A stretch of 64,000 bases of DNA from positions 83,766,836 to 83,830,835 of the forward strand of contig OY757904.1 in the NCBI GenBank assembly GCA_963585895.1, written 5' to 3'. Below the pieces are notes generated by a model. The model saw only the letters and a list, made by a program, of their open reading frames with translations. It did not search any database and was not told the DNA's origin. The position numbers were made by a program, and so were the translations under genes. The DNA comes from Sepioteuthis lessoniana (lineage: Eukaryota > Mollusca > Cephalopoda > Myopsida > Loliginidae). This document shows, piece by piece, positions 12,601 through 24,341 of the stretch; positions within the stretch are counted from its first letter, which is position 1, and each line of letters begins with the position of its first letter.

Positions 12601-13320
12601 ATATTATTATTACTATTATTATTATCCTTTGAAGGTTTTTCACACCAGCGTTAGCCAATGGTTTCTCACTGGAGTCTCAAACAAGTCTCATCAAGTAACC
12701 AGAACTTTCCTTAGTATTCTGGCTGTTATTTGCATGGTCTCCACTCGTCCTGTAATTTCCAAGTCCTCTAATCCCGGTACCAATCCTTTAGTGACTGTAC
12801 CAAGAGCACCAAATTACAATTGGTATTACCGTCACTTTCACATTTCAAAGTTTTTTAAATTCCCTAGCAATGTCCTGGTAATTATCTTTCTTTTCGCTTT
12901 CTTTCAACTTTACTCTGTTGTTAACCAGGACAGCAAAGTTCACAATTAGGCAAGTTCTCTTTCTTTTGTATTTTTTCTTCTTTTTTTTCTTTTTTTTCTT
13001 TGACTATTACTTGGTCTGGCCGTTTGGCAGAGGATAGGTAATCCATTTGTATCTAAAAATCCCAGAGGAATTTGTGAGTCGCATTCTCCAGAACAGATTC
13101 TAGGTTGTGTATATACCATTTGTTCGTATAATTCCCAGTGGATCACCTTGCCCACCCAGTCGTGTTTAGTCTCATACTCTTTTTGTGCTAGTTTGCTGCA
13201 TTCACTTATTATGTGATTAATCTTTTCGTCTCTATCACCACATAACCTACATTTGCTATTTTGTTGCGTCTTATCTATTCTTGATTTGATATTATTGATT
13301 TTTATAGCGTTGTTTTGTCC

Positions 13321-13321
<1 letters not shown>
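12601..13321 (-). mobile_element. R4/Dong-like retrotransposon, copy D (3' third)
   Basis: Minus strand. It comprises a (TTA)n tract at 12601-12625, the 3' untranslated part, the C-terminal coding part with a poly-T region near 12960-13000, the endonuclease region and the CCHC segment (13130-13260). It is 5'-truncated just upstream of the CCHC region, where the (TTA)n of copy E begins. Confidence 0.85.
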
Positions 13322-13360
<39 letters not shown>

Positions 13361-13887
13361 TACTCCTTCCGATTTTTCACAAAGTTTTGTTGAGGGTATT
13401 TCACTGGAGTCTAAGTGATAGCAAGTCTCCTCAAGTCTCCCGGATTCTTCTCAGTATTCTGGCCAATCTTAACAATGTTGTTGTCTGGATGGTCTCAGTT
13501 CGTCCCCCGATTTCCTACTCCGCCAACCCCAAGATTTTGGGGATCGTTCCAAGTGCACCAATTACAATTGGTATCACTGTCACCTTCATGTTCCATAGCT
13601 TTTTTAGTACTCTGGCAATGTCGAAGTACTTGTCTTTCTTTGATTTTCGCTCTGTGTTTCACCGGGACGGAAAAATCCACTATTCAGCAGGTTATCTTTT
13701 TTTCTTCTTTTTTTTTTTTTTTGTTTGTTAAATATCACTAGGTCTGGTCTTTTAGCTGGGATGAGGTGATTTGTTTTTATCTTAAAATCTCAGTGAAGTT
13801 TATGTGTCTCATTCTCCAGGACAGATTCTGGTTTGTGCATATGCCATTTGTATTATTATTATTATTATTAATATTTTTATTATTATT
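13322..13887 (-). mobile_element. R4/Dong-like retrotransposon, copy E, flanked by (TTA)n on both sides
   Basis: Minus strand, 3' end only. Its own tail is the (TTA)n tract at 13322-13358. Coding similarity to copies B and D runs to 13850, where a second (TTA)n tract (13851-13887) begins. Having the trinucleotide on both sides is what insertion into a pre-existing (TAA)n array would leave. Confidence 0.85.
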
Positions 13888-14289
13888 CAGGTATATCATC
13901 ATCATCAACATAAGCGACGGAGAGTCAAATTATCTCTCCCTCTACTTCAGCTTTAATGATTCACAGATCACAGTACGTGTGTGAATTGCCTTAGGAATTT
14001 GAAATTAAAGCAGGATTCTTACAATAACAAATAAAAATCTATCAATCAAGAAAAGGGGTGAGACAAGGAAAAGTTTCACGAATATATATGTCTATATCTG
14101 TAAAGCGTCATTATCTATCTATTACTGTGTCTTAAATGTACATATATAACGTATAAAGATCGAATTTAACAGACCTAATTTTGGAGGAGATGGAGACAAA
14201 AACACACAGGAGTAACAATTATGTAACGTTGAAATTTAAACATGGCTTCAAAAATCCATGAATTAATGTTATCGTAACCATAAATGTAG
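13888..14289. other. No gene recognised
   Basis: AT-rich sequence with a short (ATC)n run near 13890; nothing else recognised. Confidence 0.4.
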
Positions 14290-14420
14290 GGTCGACCTAT
14301 ACACGAGAGGATAAGTGGACTTCGCACTAGCATAAAGCGAAACACAAACAGCCTCGTTCAGTATTTGAACTCGACTCGCTGACTTTTCTTACAACGATAA
14401 GATGTCATGCCATACATACC
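14290..14420 (-). repeat. tRNA-derived SINE head, fragment
   Basis: The minus strand has a tRNA-like order: a box-A-like TGGCATGACA about 45 bases ahead of a box-B-like GAGTTCAAATA, followed by a body start resembling other SINE heads in the window. The rest of the SINE body is not recognisable. Confidence 0.5.
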
Positions 14421-14544
14421 TACATAAATCGATAGATTTACAACTAGCTAATAATGTGATTCTGAATCACTGAACAACAACATCAGTAGCAACAACAAAG
14501 ACAAATAAACATGGAATACAACAATTTCAATTCAATTGGAAATT

Positions 14545-14835
14545 ATCCCAGAGGGATAAGTGACAACACGTATCTTCAAGTCTTCATCACTCTTCTTAGT
14601 ATAATCTTCAGTTTCAACAAAGTTTGTAATCTGAGTTGTCTTAAATTCTTCCTCTGACCTCTGATACTTCTAGTCTCTTAACAAGAGTCTGTGGGTACTG
14701 TCTCCAGTATTTACATGATTATAAGCACTACCTTCACTTTCATAAACCAGTTTTCACAACATTCACGTAAGATCCTAATATTTGTCTTCTTCCGTTTCAT
14801 TCTGTGGTCACTTGTAATGTCTTCATCCCATACTG
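14545..14835 (-). mobile_element. Diverged R4/Dong-like 3' fragment (F)
   Basis: The order of short matches is that of the 3' ends of copies B and E: 'gtgacaaca..tcttcaagtct', 'actcttcttagtat', 'caccttcactttcat..cca' and 'cattctgtggtca'. It is clearly older than copies A-E and has no (TTA)n tail left. Confidence 0.65.
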
Positions 14836-15513
14836 GACGCAATTTCCTTTGTTTACTCATCGACCTGGATCATCTGTAGGCGCAGCGTTCCATGTCTGCG
14901 ACATTCACTTCGTTTGAGAAAAGAAAATGATGAGAGGATATAAGTCAAGTTTTGATTCTTCGAGGTTAGAAAAGTGAATTGGTAATGACTTCTAGGAGTG
15001 CTTGTCTTCTTAAGTGGTCAGTGAAGAAATTCCATAAAAAAATCTACACTGACGTACGTAAGTATAACCATAAGACAGACAGACAGAGAGAGAGAGAGAG
15101 AAGAGATCCGTGGGAGTGCAATAAATGTCTTTGGCCAGAGGGTCAGTCCCTGTTGAGCCACACGTCATCACTTGACCTCATCTTGTTTACTTGTTCAGCA
15201 ATCTACTTTTTACACTTGTTTCAAAGTTACTCTAACGAAGGAAGTCATTGGATTGCTTGTTGCTTGATAGCTCCATCATTCTCTTGAACTTCCGCCTCTT
15301 CTTTTCCAACGACAGCGGCGCTTTGTTTTTCATCTAACTTTCTCTCCGTACATTTATTTTTCTTGCTTCATCTTTTTTGTTATTCTTTCTTGGCGTTTCT
15401 CCATTCTTTTTTATCATCTCCTTCAGTCTCTTTACTGCATTATTCTCTCCGATACATCACATAGCCTTTCTTCCTCTTGCTTTCTTCTATCCGTAATCCC
15501 GTTCTTAATCCTT

Positions 15514-15564
<51 letters not shown>

Positions 15565-15895
15565 TTCGGTTAAATCACCCAGTCTCTCTTGTTCTTAACT
15601 CAGTGGTCAGTGGTTTAATTTTCAGCTATGTCTATTCATAAAATCGTTTGTATTTATTCCATTTTTATCTGTTGGGTGCCGTTAAAATCAATTTCAATAA
15701 GTTGAACAGCCTCCACTTGATTTAATCATCACTTTTTGTGATTTTTCACACAGTCAGAATCTATTTGTGTACTCTATGAACTATCATATCTCCCAATTAA
15801 TTTTATGTGTAATGTAGAATTTTCTTACTAATTCTAAAATTAATTTTGGTTTGACTAACAAAAGGCTACATGCACAGGTTACCTTATGAAAATCT
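14836..15895. other. No gene recognised; (CT)n array
   Basis: Mostly pyrimidine-rich. A (TC)n array of about 23 units lies at 15516-15562 and a short (AG)n near 15087-15102. The segment 15880-15895 is the left target duplication of the SINE that follows. Confidence 0.5.
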
Positions 15896-16171
15896 GGGTG
15901 TCCTCGTGGTGTAATGGTTAAAGCGATGAACTGCGGAATCGTAGTACGCGAGTTCGTACTCCGTTCACTTTCGGGCAAATACCCTTGGGAAAGGTATGAA
16001 CCCCCTTATTCTCCCTCCAGGTATGGGTAAATAGTAGGACGGACTAGGTTCTTCAGCCTTGGTGAGGCAACTAGTCTAGGAGAAGGAAAACTCTGAATTC
16101 AAACCTGTTAAACTCCGCTTAAAAATCGACCTTGTGTCATATCCTGCCCGAGCGGAGGGGTTGGTAAATAG
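15896..16171 (+). repeat. Intact tRNA-derived SINE with 16-bp target-site duplication
   Basis: The 276-bp insertion is bounded by perfect 16-bp direct repeats at 15880-15895 and 16172-16187 (TACCTTATGAAAATCT). The head is tRNA-like, with a box A (TGGTGTAATGG) and a box B-like GAGTTCGTACT. A conserved body follows, marked by 'cccttgggaaaggtatgaa' and 'ttcttcagccttggtgagg'. The same body recurs at 22250-22512 and 54065-54286. It would be transcribed by RNA polymerase III and moved by a partner LINE. The long identical duplication suggests a fairly recent insertion. Confidence 0.92.
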
Positions 16172-16357
16172 TACCTTATGAAAATCTCATTTCAATAGTC
16201 CAATAGATAGCTGTGAAACTAAGCTACTAACCCGCAACAAGGCTCCTAATCTGAATCAGTAATATTTCGTTTGTTGTAGAGTGGCTAAATACCCCTTCAG
16301 CATGCTACCTGATAAACTGACTGATAGCCATAAATAGCCTACGATTAAAGATTCGGG

Positions 16358-18700
16358 GATTGATTTAATCAGCTGGGTCTAGTTGATGGGAAACACTTTG
16401 GCCAGCCGTGGTATCAGCGGCACAGATCTGGTCGGGTGTGTCACGTCTCTGGACTGACATACTTCGAGCCTTAGGGTGCCGTCCTCTCAGGCTTTAACCC
16501 TCGTCGGAGGGGTTAGGTTAATGACCTGGTGCCTGAGGCATCCCTTTTTAGGGGAATGCCGACGGGGCTCGAGGCATTTTGGGGAATGCTAGGCGCGTCT
16601 TGGTTACGGCCCTGCGCCTGGACCCACCTTAAAAGGCCTTGTGCCACACTCGTCCGGTTGGTGGGACGGCCGACAAATACCGTTGATTTAATCAGCTGGA
16701 TCTAGTTGATGGGTCACACTTCGGGCGGCCGTGATATCAGCGGCACGGATCGGGTCGGGTGTGTCATATCTCTGGACTGACATACCTCGAACCTTAAAAA
16801 GCCGTTCCCCCAGGCTTTAATCCTCCTCGGAGGGGTTAGGTTTATCGTCTGGCGCCTAAGGCGCCTCTTTTTGGGGTAATGCCGACGGGGCCAGAGGCAT
16901 TTTTGGAGCCGCCGGGTGCTTCTGGGAAACGGCTCTACTCCCGAACCCGTGCGACTAATACCGTTGATTTAATCAGCTGGATCTAGTGGATGGGTCACAC
17001 CTCAGCAAGCCGTGGTATCGGTGGCACGGATCTGGTCAGGTGTGTCACGTCTCTGCATACGGTGGTCGGCCGACGCTGACTGGCGCAGGTGCCGGGGAGG
17101 CCTGGTATTCGGGAAGACCCTCGAGCTAGCGAGCGCTGCAAGTGCTTTGTAGTTAGATCTTGGCTAAGTAGAGTTCCCAACAAAGCCGTGAAGTGTAACG
17201 CGTTTGCTCGCGAGGAAGAGTTTCGAAGGTTCCCTTGTCGGAATATCGAGTCCGTCAACTCCTCGGATGGGCATACGTGAAGCCTTTTGGGCGCATTTTC
17301 AGGATCGTTTTGCCAGCTTGCCTGATCTCCAAATACAGGAGTTTCACAGCTATTTAGCCGACTTCCCCCGCCTTCAGGAGGCGGAAGCGGCTGGTTTGAG
17401 GAGTTGGTAATAGAGTGCGAAGTTCGTGATGAGTTTAAACAGGTCGGCCTCAACAAGTTGCCGGGACTGGATGGCTTGCCCGACGAAGTGTATTTAAGGA
17501 TGTCACATATGTTTGTCCCTATTCTGACAGATATGTTCAACCATTGGTTTTCCCTAGGGAGTCATTCCTGGTAGCATTACCAAGGGAGTGATCACATTGC
17601 TGAAGAAAGGCGCCGGTCATGTTTGGGAGGAACTAGACGATTACAAGCCCATAACTCTGCTAAACAAAAAGTTAAAGATTTTGGCCTGGGTCTTAGCGAA
17701 CCGACTGCAGCTAGTCGTTAACGATCTGATTGGACCAGAATGTAATTACGCTGTGTAGGGAAGATCGATCCAAGACAACTTGCATTTGATCTGCGAGATC
17801 ATAGAGGGAATAGAAGACGACATTGAAGCCGCGCTGATAATTTTAGATCAGTCCAAAGCCTTCGATATGGTGGATCATCGGTTTTGGCGACGGTTTTGGA
17901 AACCGCCAGATTCGAACCAGAGTTCTGCCAATGGATCAGCATTCTGTACCGGAGCCCCCAGGCAGTGGTGCAGGTGAATGGAAAGCGCTCCGGGTCCTTC
18001 ACAATTAAGCAGTCGGTCCGACAGGGCCACCTCTTGTCTCATCTTCTCTATGTCCTTGCCTTGGAGCTCTTCATTCGTAAGCTTAGAGATGAGAAAGCAA
18101 ATCCAGCCCTGATTGGAGTTCCCCTTGTCGGTCGTGTTAGGGTAAGGGTCTGCGCTTTCGCCGATGATATTACAGTTTTTGAGTCCTGCGGTTTGGACAT
18201 AAAGGCTGTGAAGAAGGCGGTATCAATTTTGACAAGACCGAAGGTCTACGATTAAGTGCTTGGAGGAGTGGCGTTCCCCTACCTGGACCCTTCCGCCGGA
18301 ACAACGGACCTGTTTGCATCCTCGGGGTGTGGTTCGGACCAGACTGCCAACTAGAGCGAAATTGGTCGGAAGTACAAAGGTAGAAGCGCAGATGGGTATT
18401 TGGCTTCGAAGGCGCTTGTCCTTAAAGGGCAGGACTGAACCGTGCGCTGTATACATCTTCTTGTCTCTTTACTAAATGACTGTACTCCCCCTGCCTAAAG
18501 GCGCTGAAATAATTCCTTTTCAAATTGCTTTGGGGAGGATGAAGTCTGTCATCAATGTCTTTGCAATGGGGGCTGGGGAATGCCTGATCTGGAGAGTCAT
18601 TGGCTTGCTAAAAGATTAGCTTTCCTGAGTCGATCCTTGACGAGAGATACGGTGTGGGGACAGAAGGTGAAGAAGGTCTTTCTCGCGATCCTAGCTGTGG
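16358..18700 (+). mobile_element. Tx1/L1-like non-LTR retrotransposon, broken, with tandem 5' monomers
   Basis: Three GC-rich monomers each begin with the same 'ttgatttaatcagctgg' stretch, near 16358, 16682 and 16963. Downstream the + strand carries a reverse transcriptase in several frames: LPGLDGLPDEVY (about 17458), DYKPITLLN (17640), LDQSKAFDMVDH (17840), SVRQGHLLSHLLYVLALEL (18012-18070) and CAFADDITVF (18150-18180). A C-terminal segment with LGVWFGP-like and LRRRLSLKGR sequence follows. The RT catalytic aspartates are visible, but several stops and frameshifts disable the copy. The family name is inferred from resemblance to Tx1/L1-type RTs. No endonuclease was identified, so the 5' coding part is missing or deleted. 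Confidence 0.82.
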
Positions 18701-19053
18701 TCCAAATGGGTGGGCTTAGTTTTCAATTGTTTCCCTTTGCCCCTAAATAGCAGTGTGATGAGTGTCATGGGCCTCATCGTTTAATTTCCAAGATCTTCCC
18801 GTTTCCAATATTTTACATCCCCGCCTCATACGAGCTAACCCGATATTTGCCAAAGATACTGGTTTTTCATACGCTTCTGTCTCATGCCACTATTCCGATC
18901 CGTGCCCCTCTCATATTTTTTTGTCACAATTTCATAGTTCCATTCCCAGTTAGGGGCCGTACGGCTTGTTTTCGAATCCCGGAAAACAGTCTGCTCCCAG
19001 TTTTAAAAGGGAGGTCGAATGAATAATCACACGGGAATTTTTGTTTAGTTTAG
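18701..19053. other. No gene recognised
   Basis: This is the possible 3' end of the Tx1-like element followed by sequence with no recognised content. Confidence 0.35.
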
Positions 19054-19090
19054 TATATATATATATATATATATACATACAAGACACCGA

Positions 19091-19152
<62 letters not shown>
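19054..19152. repeat. (TA)n arrays
   Basis: Two TA arrays, 19054-19075 and 19095-19152, are separated by about 20 bases. Confidence 0.95.
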
Positions 19153-19154
<2 letters not shown>

Positions 19155-19155
<1 letters not shown>

Positions 19156-19414
19156 GGCACAGGTGCCGGAGAAGCCTAGCATTCTCGTCAAACGGCCAAG
19201 ACTCAAGAAGCTGCCCCCACCCTGGCTCTAACCCTGATGCCTGAGGCGTCTCTTTTTAGGGAAATGCCGACAGGCTCGAAGCATTTTGGGGAATGCCGGA
19301 CGTATCTGGGTTATGGCCCTGCGGTCGAACCCACCTTAAAAAGGCCTTGTGCCACACTCACTCGTTTGGTAGGGCGTGTGACAAATACTGTTGATTTAAT
19401 AAGCTGATTAATAT
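19155..19414 (+). repeat. Isolated GC-rich monomer of the Tx1-like element
   Basis: It matches the monomers at 16358-16962 in order, from 'gatgcctgaggcg' to 'aaaggccttgtgccacactc', and ends in 'ttgatttaataagctg', the start of a next monomer. It begins directly after a (TA)n array and has no reverse transcriptase beside it. Confidence 0.75.
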
Positions 19415-19990
19415 TCGGACTTATCTTACTCTTTTGGCTATACGGCATTTGACCCTCCTCAATATATTGTGAATTCTCTTGTTAATTGTTTTTAACTTAT
19501 TGTATTGTGTCTTTTTTGTATGTATCTGTTTTGCACCGGATACTGTTTTGCACTCTTTTCTATTACTCGGTCATTGTGACAAATTCAAAATAAGATTCAC
19601 TGATGATAATTATTGCTATAAATTTGATATGAATGCAGATTATCATTAAAATTTTTATCGGTAGGAATTTCCAGACACAGGTTTTTATGTAAACTAGAAA
19701 ACTTTTTTAAAATGTTTATACAATTACTATATTACTCATTTGTTTATTTATTGTATATTTCTTCCTGAAATAAATCAAGTTAAAACTGAAAAATAATTTT
19801 CTTTAAAAAGTCTTTTAAGATATGTTGGATACATTTATTAATTATTATGATAATTATTTTGTTGCTATCATTTATCAGAATGAATAACACATCACAATCT
19901 CGACTGAATATCATTCTGTTTGTTAAATACTACTTAAATAAGAAGTGGAAAGATCAGATAAGGTTACTTAATATTGGTTCAATCCACACA

Positions 19991-20046
<56 letters not shown>

Positions 20047-20395
20047 CTGTTTAATGCAGTTTAAAAGGTGGCATTCAACATCTACTTTATTTACATTCAA
20101 ACTAACTAAAATTAACTTACGCGTTTTTGTTCTTGAGAAATTGGCATTCAACTATTCATGAAATTATACTAAGAGACACGCCAATTTACATTAATATTTG
20201 ACAAGGAATACATTTAATACAGATGAGACGACATAAGTTTTTCAAATCTATTTGGATAGACTCTTTTTGATTCCCTTCTTAGTATATGTACCTCCGAAGC
20301 TGATTACTTTTTTGCCGCTACTTCTACGATAGAAAGAGGAGAAAAAAGATTAAATTTTTTTCTCATGTACTGACTCATCTTTTCTATTTTTTCAG
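19415..20395. other. AT-rich, intronic if the NUDT12 start exon lies upstream
   Basis: No coding sequence was recognised. A (TA)n array of about 26 units sits at 19993-20044. The last bases are a pyrimidine-rich tract ending in CAG at 20393-20395, the acceptor of the exon that follows. Confidence 0.6.
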
Positions 20396-20498
20396 CTGGA
20401 GTGACAGCAGATGTTCAAAATGAGCACGGCTGGACTGCCCTGATGTTTGCCGCTAAAAATGGACATAGTCGTATCATCGACATGTTGCTTGAAAAAGG
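20396..20498 (+). CDS. NUDT12: NUDT12 (peroxisomal-type NADH pyrophosphatase), ankyrin exon
   Basis: The exon lies between an AG acceptor (20394-20395) and a GTGAGT donor at 20499. It encodes 33 full codons plus split codons at both ends. The peptide contains HGWTALMFAAKNGH and LLEKG, the core of an ankyrin repeat and the counterpart of the N-terminal ankyrin region of animal NUDT12. The exon ends with two bases of a glycine codon that is completed exactly by the first base of the exon at 52814. NUDT12 hydrolyses NADH and related dinucleotides and, in mammals, removes NAD caps from RNA; the ankyrin part is thought to serve protein interaction. The exon with the start codon was not found in the preceding 20 kb and probably lies to the left of the window. 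Confidence 0.93.
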
Positions 20499-21435
20499 GT
20501 GAGTAATTTCATACACGACTTCTTGCTAGCTCAGTTGAAATCTTCCATTAAAAAGACAAAATGTATATTTTGATAACCCATTGCGCTCAAATAAGTTTCC
20601 TAAAAACATAAATTGGCAAGAGAAAATATTTAATCAATGATCACATCGTTCGATCTGCATAGATTAAGACATTCGAATGGAAATTAATTGAAAGCTAAAT
20701 TCTTTTTCGACTATGGTTATGACACTTTATAAAAATTAACTGAACTAATACACAATTTTTTTTAATTACTTCACAAATGTGTTGGTTTGCCTTCCACTTA
20801 CATGAATATGCTTTTTTATGGAAAAATAGGATTTTAAATATGAATAACAGGAGAGTTCTTTAGTGTTATTCTAATGCTTTTTTTTTAATCATAAAGTACC
20901 TATTTATTTTAAGTAAAAGCATTAGAACTGGTAATGAAACTTATGATTATTTCACTTATAGTTGATATAGATCCCTCTTTTACCAAAACAAAGTTAAGGA
21001 ATCAACTTTTTTTTTATGTGTATATGTAAAAAGTTAAATGAAATTTCAAGACTCATTAATATAAACAATATTTCTATGAAATATTTCAAAAAACTAATGA
21101 AAATCATTTATTAAAATAACCAGAGACCAATTGGATTGCTTTGGATATTTTTTGGAAAGAATATTTTTTTAATCACACATACAGACACACACACACATAT
21201 ATATATATACACATATATTTACGAGGGTGGGCTGAAAATTTGATTGACTGAAAAGTTCATATGATGAAATCATATCTGCTGTTGATGATCCAAGTACTGC
21301 AACACCGATGAGAGAAGTGTATGGATTGCAAGGGGTACTATGATGAAAAATTAACCTCCTTTAGTCACATTATGAGAATATCTTAGTGAGTTTATGAAGC
21401 TTTCAGCCGACCCTTATGTACACACATACACACAC

Positions 21436-21449
<14 letters not shown>

Positions 21450-21498
<49 letters not shown>
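21450..21498. repeat. (TA)n array preceded by (CATA)n
   Basis: About 24 TA units, preceded at 21420-21449 by ACAC/ACAT units. Confidence 0.95.
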
Positions 21499-21499
<1 letters not shown>

Positions 21500-21732
21500 C
21501 TGATGAAGTCATAATTTAGTAGATTGTCTAATGTATCAAAATTATAATTTAGCAACGCTATGCCGCTCAAGTTCATTGATTTTGGAGTAATTTTTCTGGT
21601 TTCTTGTTTCTGTTTATTTTTGCTCATTTTTGTTATTTTCGTTTCTTGAAGAGTTGGCCAGTGGGGGGAGAGTACCTTTTAAAATCACGCTCACTTTACA
21701 GTGCTTGAATTTCGTATTTAATTGATAGTAAA

Positions 21733-21734
<2 letters not shown>

Positions 21735-21786
<52 letters not shown>

Positions 21787-21803
21787 AGTATATATATATA
21801 TAT
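21735..21803. repeat. (TC)n array then (TA)n
   Basis: About 25 TC units (21735-21785) are followed by a short TA run (21789-21803). Confidence 0.95.
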
Positions 21804-22249
21804 CGGAAAATAAGATAACCGAAGATGAAAAATATCTTCCCTTGAGCTACAAAAATTACTTGTAAGAACAAAACACACTGAAGACAACGAAACGTATTTT
21901 TAATTTGATCTTCTTTTATTTCTCAAATGAAATATAACGGTTCAAGACTCGAAATAGCACACAGCAGATGTATATTTATCAAATACTGACTTTCTACATT
22001 TTTTAATGACAGTTTCTCGAAATTATACAATATCAATATTGACACCAGGTATATTTCTTGAGCCCCAGTAAGGATCAATCTCACTTTTAACGGTTACTGA
22101 GACTAGCGCTCCAAACATGCAAGTTTCACTCTTGTCTCAAATTTATAACTGATTTGTACTTTTAAAAATGCATGGCTAGATATTTACATCAATATCGGAG
22201 ATATACTCACTGGTCCTGTAACCTGCTCATGGGGAAACAATTTTATTGA

Positions 22250-22512
22250 GGGTTTTGGGCAGGAATAGCCAGGTAGATCCCATCCCGCTCCAGGTCTATA
22301 ACTGGTTTGAATTTAGTTTTCTTTCTCCTAAACTGGTTGCTATAACAAGTTTAAAGAGCTTAGTATGACCTACTATTTACCCATGGCTTGAAGAATAGTT
22401 GTATTCCTACCTTTCCTTGGATTATTTGTGTTATGTGAAATGCAAACAACCTCGTGTGGGATTTGAACTCGGATAGTCGTGTCCACTTCCTACGACGATA
22501 ACTGTTACGCCA
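22250..22512 (-). repeat. tRNA-derived SINE, same body as 15896-16171
   Basis: The minus strand starts with a tRNA-like head near 22512 (box A-like TGGCGTAACAG, box B-like GAGTTCAAATCC). The same body order as the intact SINE follows: 'aaggaaaggta', 'atgggtaaatagtagg', 'ccagtttaggagaa' and 'tcctgccca'. The head differs from that of the intact copy, so two head types share one body. No clear target duplication was seen. Confidence 0.8.
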
Positions 22513-24268
22513 CGAACAACCTACCACGAAGATCTTACATGCACACAAACGTATTGAATACAAAAGATAAAGACTGTTTTTTGTACTATAGAAAAAAGTA
22601 ACCAATACTAACAGAAGAATTATTCAAGACTGCACAAACAATTCTTACAGCTAAAGCTACAGAAGAGGTACATTCCCAGTGTCTTGATCTTTGAGATGCT
22701 CACTCGAGGCCGCTATACATCTTTTTAATCTTGACTTGCCTTTGCTGGCGGTTCATTTTATTAAGAGATATGTTACTAATATGTAACAGCTGTCAGAACG
22801 AAAAAAAATTAGGGAAAAAAGCCAAACCCTTTACGTTGAAAAATGGAACGCTATCTTAGCTATAAGTAGTTCATCGTAGTTCTCAAACTAAACAGATACC
22901 TAATTAGTTTGCTGCTATTGCCTCTATAGTGGCTAAAGGTTATCTGATGAATGAAGGAAAATTCTGGCATCGGTTCTAAGACGATCCACCTACAGATAGG
23001 ATCCGTTGCTTAGAAATGTGAGAAGCGCCGCTTAGAGAGGTTCTTTCGGTCAGATTTGAATGGATTTTCGCTACATCAAGTCCCTTTAGAAATTTTGCCA
23101 ACAATGTTGTTTTTGTTTTGTTTTATTAGAAAAAGCTTCTAAATTATAAGAGAAATCCGGGCAGGTTGTCTTGACCTAAATTCAGAAGCTCTACCATTCA
23201 ATATGACTGAATTTGTCTCTATTTTGTTTTAAAAGCATCCCCATAATGCCAAGTCAGCTATGAAATTCAATTTTGATTTAATAACTGATGTAGACGTCAT
23301 TTATCAAGCTAGTTTAGTTTGGCACAAGGCCAGACATATTGGTCTCCCAGTAAGTTTCGAACTCTCCAGCAAAGGTTTGCGAGCTATCTCGTTAAGTATT
23401 TTATCATGCAAGGTACACAGATTCCAGTTGTGGCTATTGATAAATTAAACACCATGTTCTTCAGTTAGATTTGCTCCGTTTCATTCAAAAGATTTGAATT
23501 ATCAAAAAATCACATCTGAATAGCGTAACAACCTTTTGAAAATATTATTTAGAAGCCATTTCAATCCCAAAACTTGAAATCAATTTGGTGCAACAATCCA
23601 CATAATAAGTATGATCAAATTTGTATTAAAACTTTTCCAGCGAAAAAACATTCCAATTTTTAAAATCTATGAAATTTATAGAATAAAGGACCAAGTCTTT
23701 AGTAACTATGACAACATTTTTCTTGTGTGAACCCCTCTCGGTTAATTAATTTGATGACTGGATTTACAAAGTGCATGGGATTTTCTATATATTTAAAATA
23801 TAATTCCCAGGATAAATAAATTCTTTTTAACTCTTTAAAACAAAGCAAAACCTTTCAACAAAAATTAAAATAACTGGAAAATAAGGAAAACTACTACTCT
23901 GTGGGATTATGGAGTTGTTAGAAACAAAACTGAGTGTCGGTTCCACAATTTCCAACACAAAGAATATGAACAACACAGGCAAAAGAAATTTCACAAGAAT
24001 GTTAAAACGAATATTTTTATGAAACAAAACAAGCGAAGAAAAGTCAATACAATGTAGCAATGTTCGAATATGTTACTTGTATATATATAGGTGTGTATAT
24101 TGCAAATGTTATGCAAATGGGAGTGTATGTTGCTCGAACATATCTATGTGTATATGTGTTCGCCGTCAAGACAAAAGAGAAAATAGCAAAGTTTTACTCA
24201 CATGTGTGAGAGTGTGTGTGTGTGCGTGAAAACTAAAAAGTAAATAGTATCGGTGTCTGCCCGCTGAC

Positions 24269-24341
<73 letters not shown>

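Noticed and set aside
15896-15970. Functional tRNA gene
   Set aside because: Box A and B are present, but acceptor-stem pairing is poor and the sequence is the head of a SINE with target duplications; the same holds for 22430-22512, 30360-30438 and 52260-52340.
16995-17540. 181-codon frame on the minus strand
   Set aside because: It is antisense to the GC-rich monomer and RT region of the Tx1-like element; the sense strand carries the recognisable motifs.
19041-19244. Frames made of alternating isoleucine and tyrosine across (TA)n arrays (also near 20000, 21480, 41500, 50230, 51200)
   Set aside because: They are translations of microsatellites.
1-20395. NUDT12 start-codon exon
   Set aside because: No stretch with an ATG followed by the first ankyrin segment and a donor in the right phase was found; it is likely upstream of the window.
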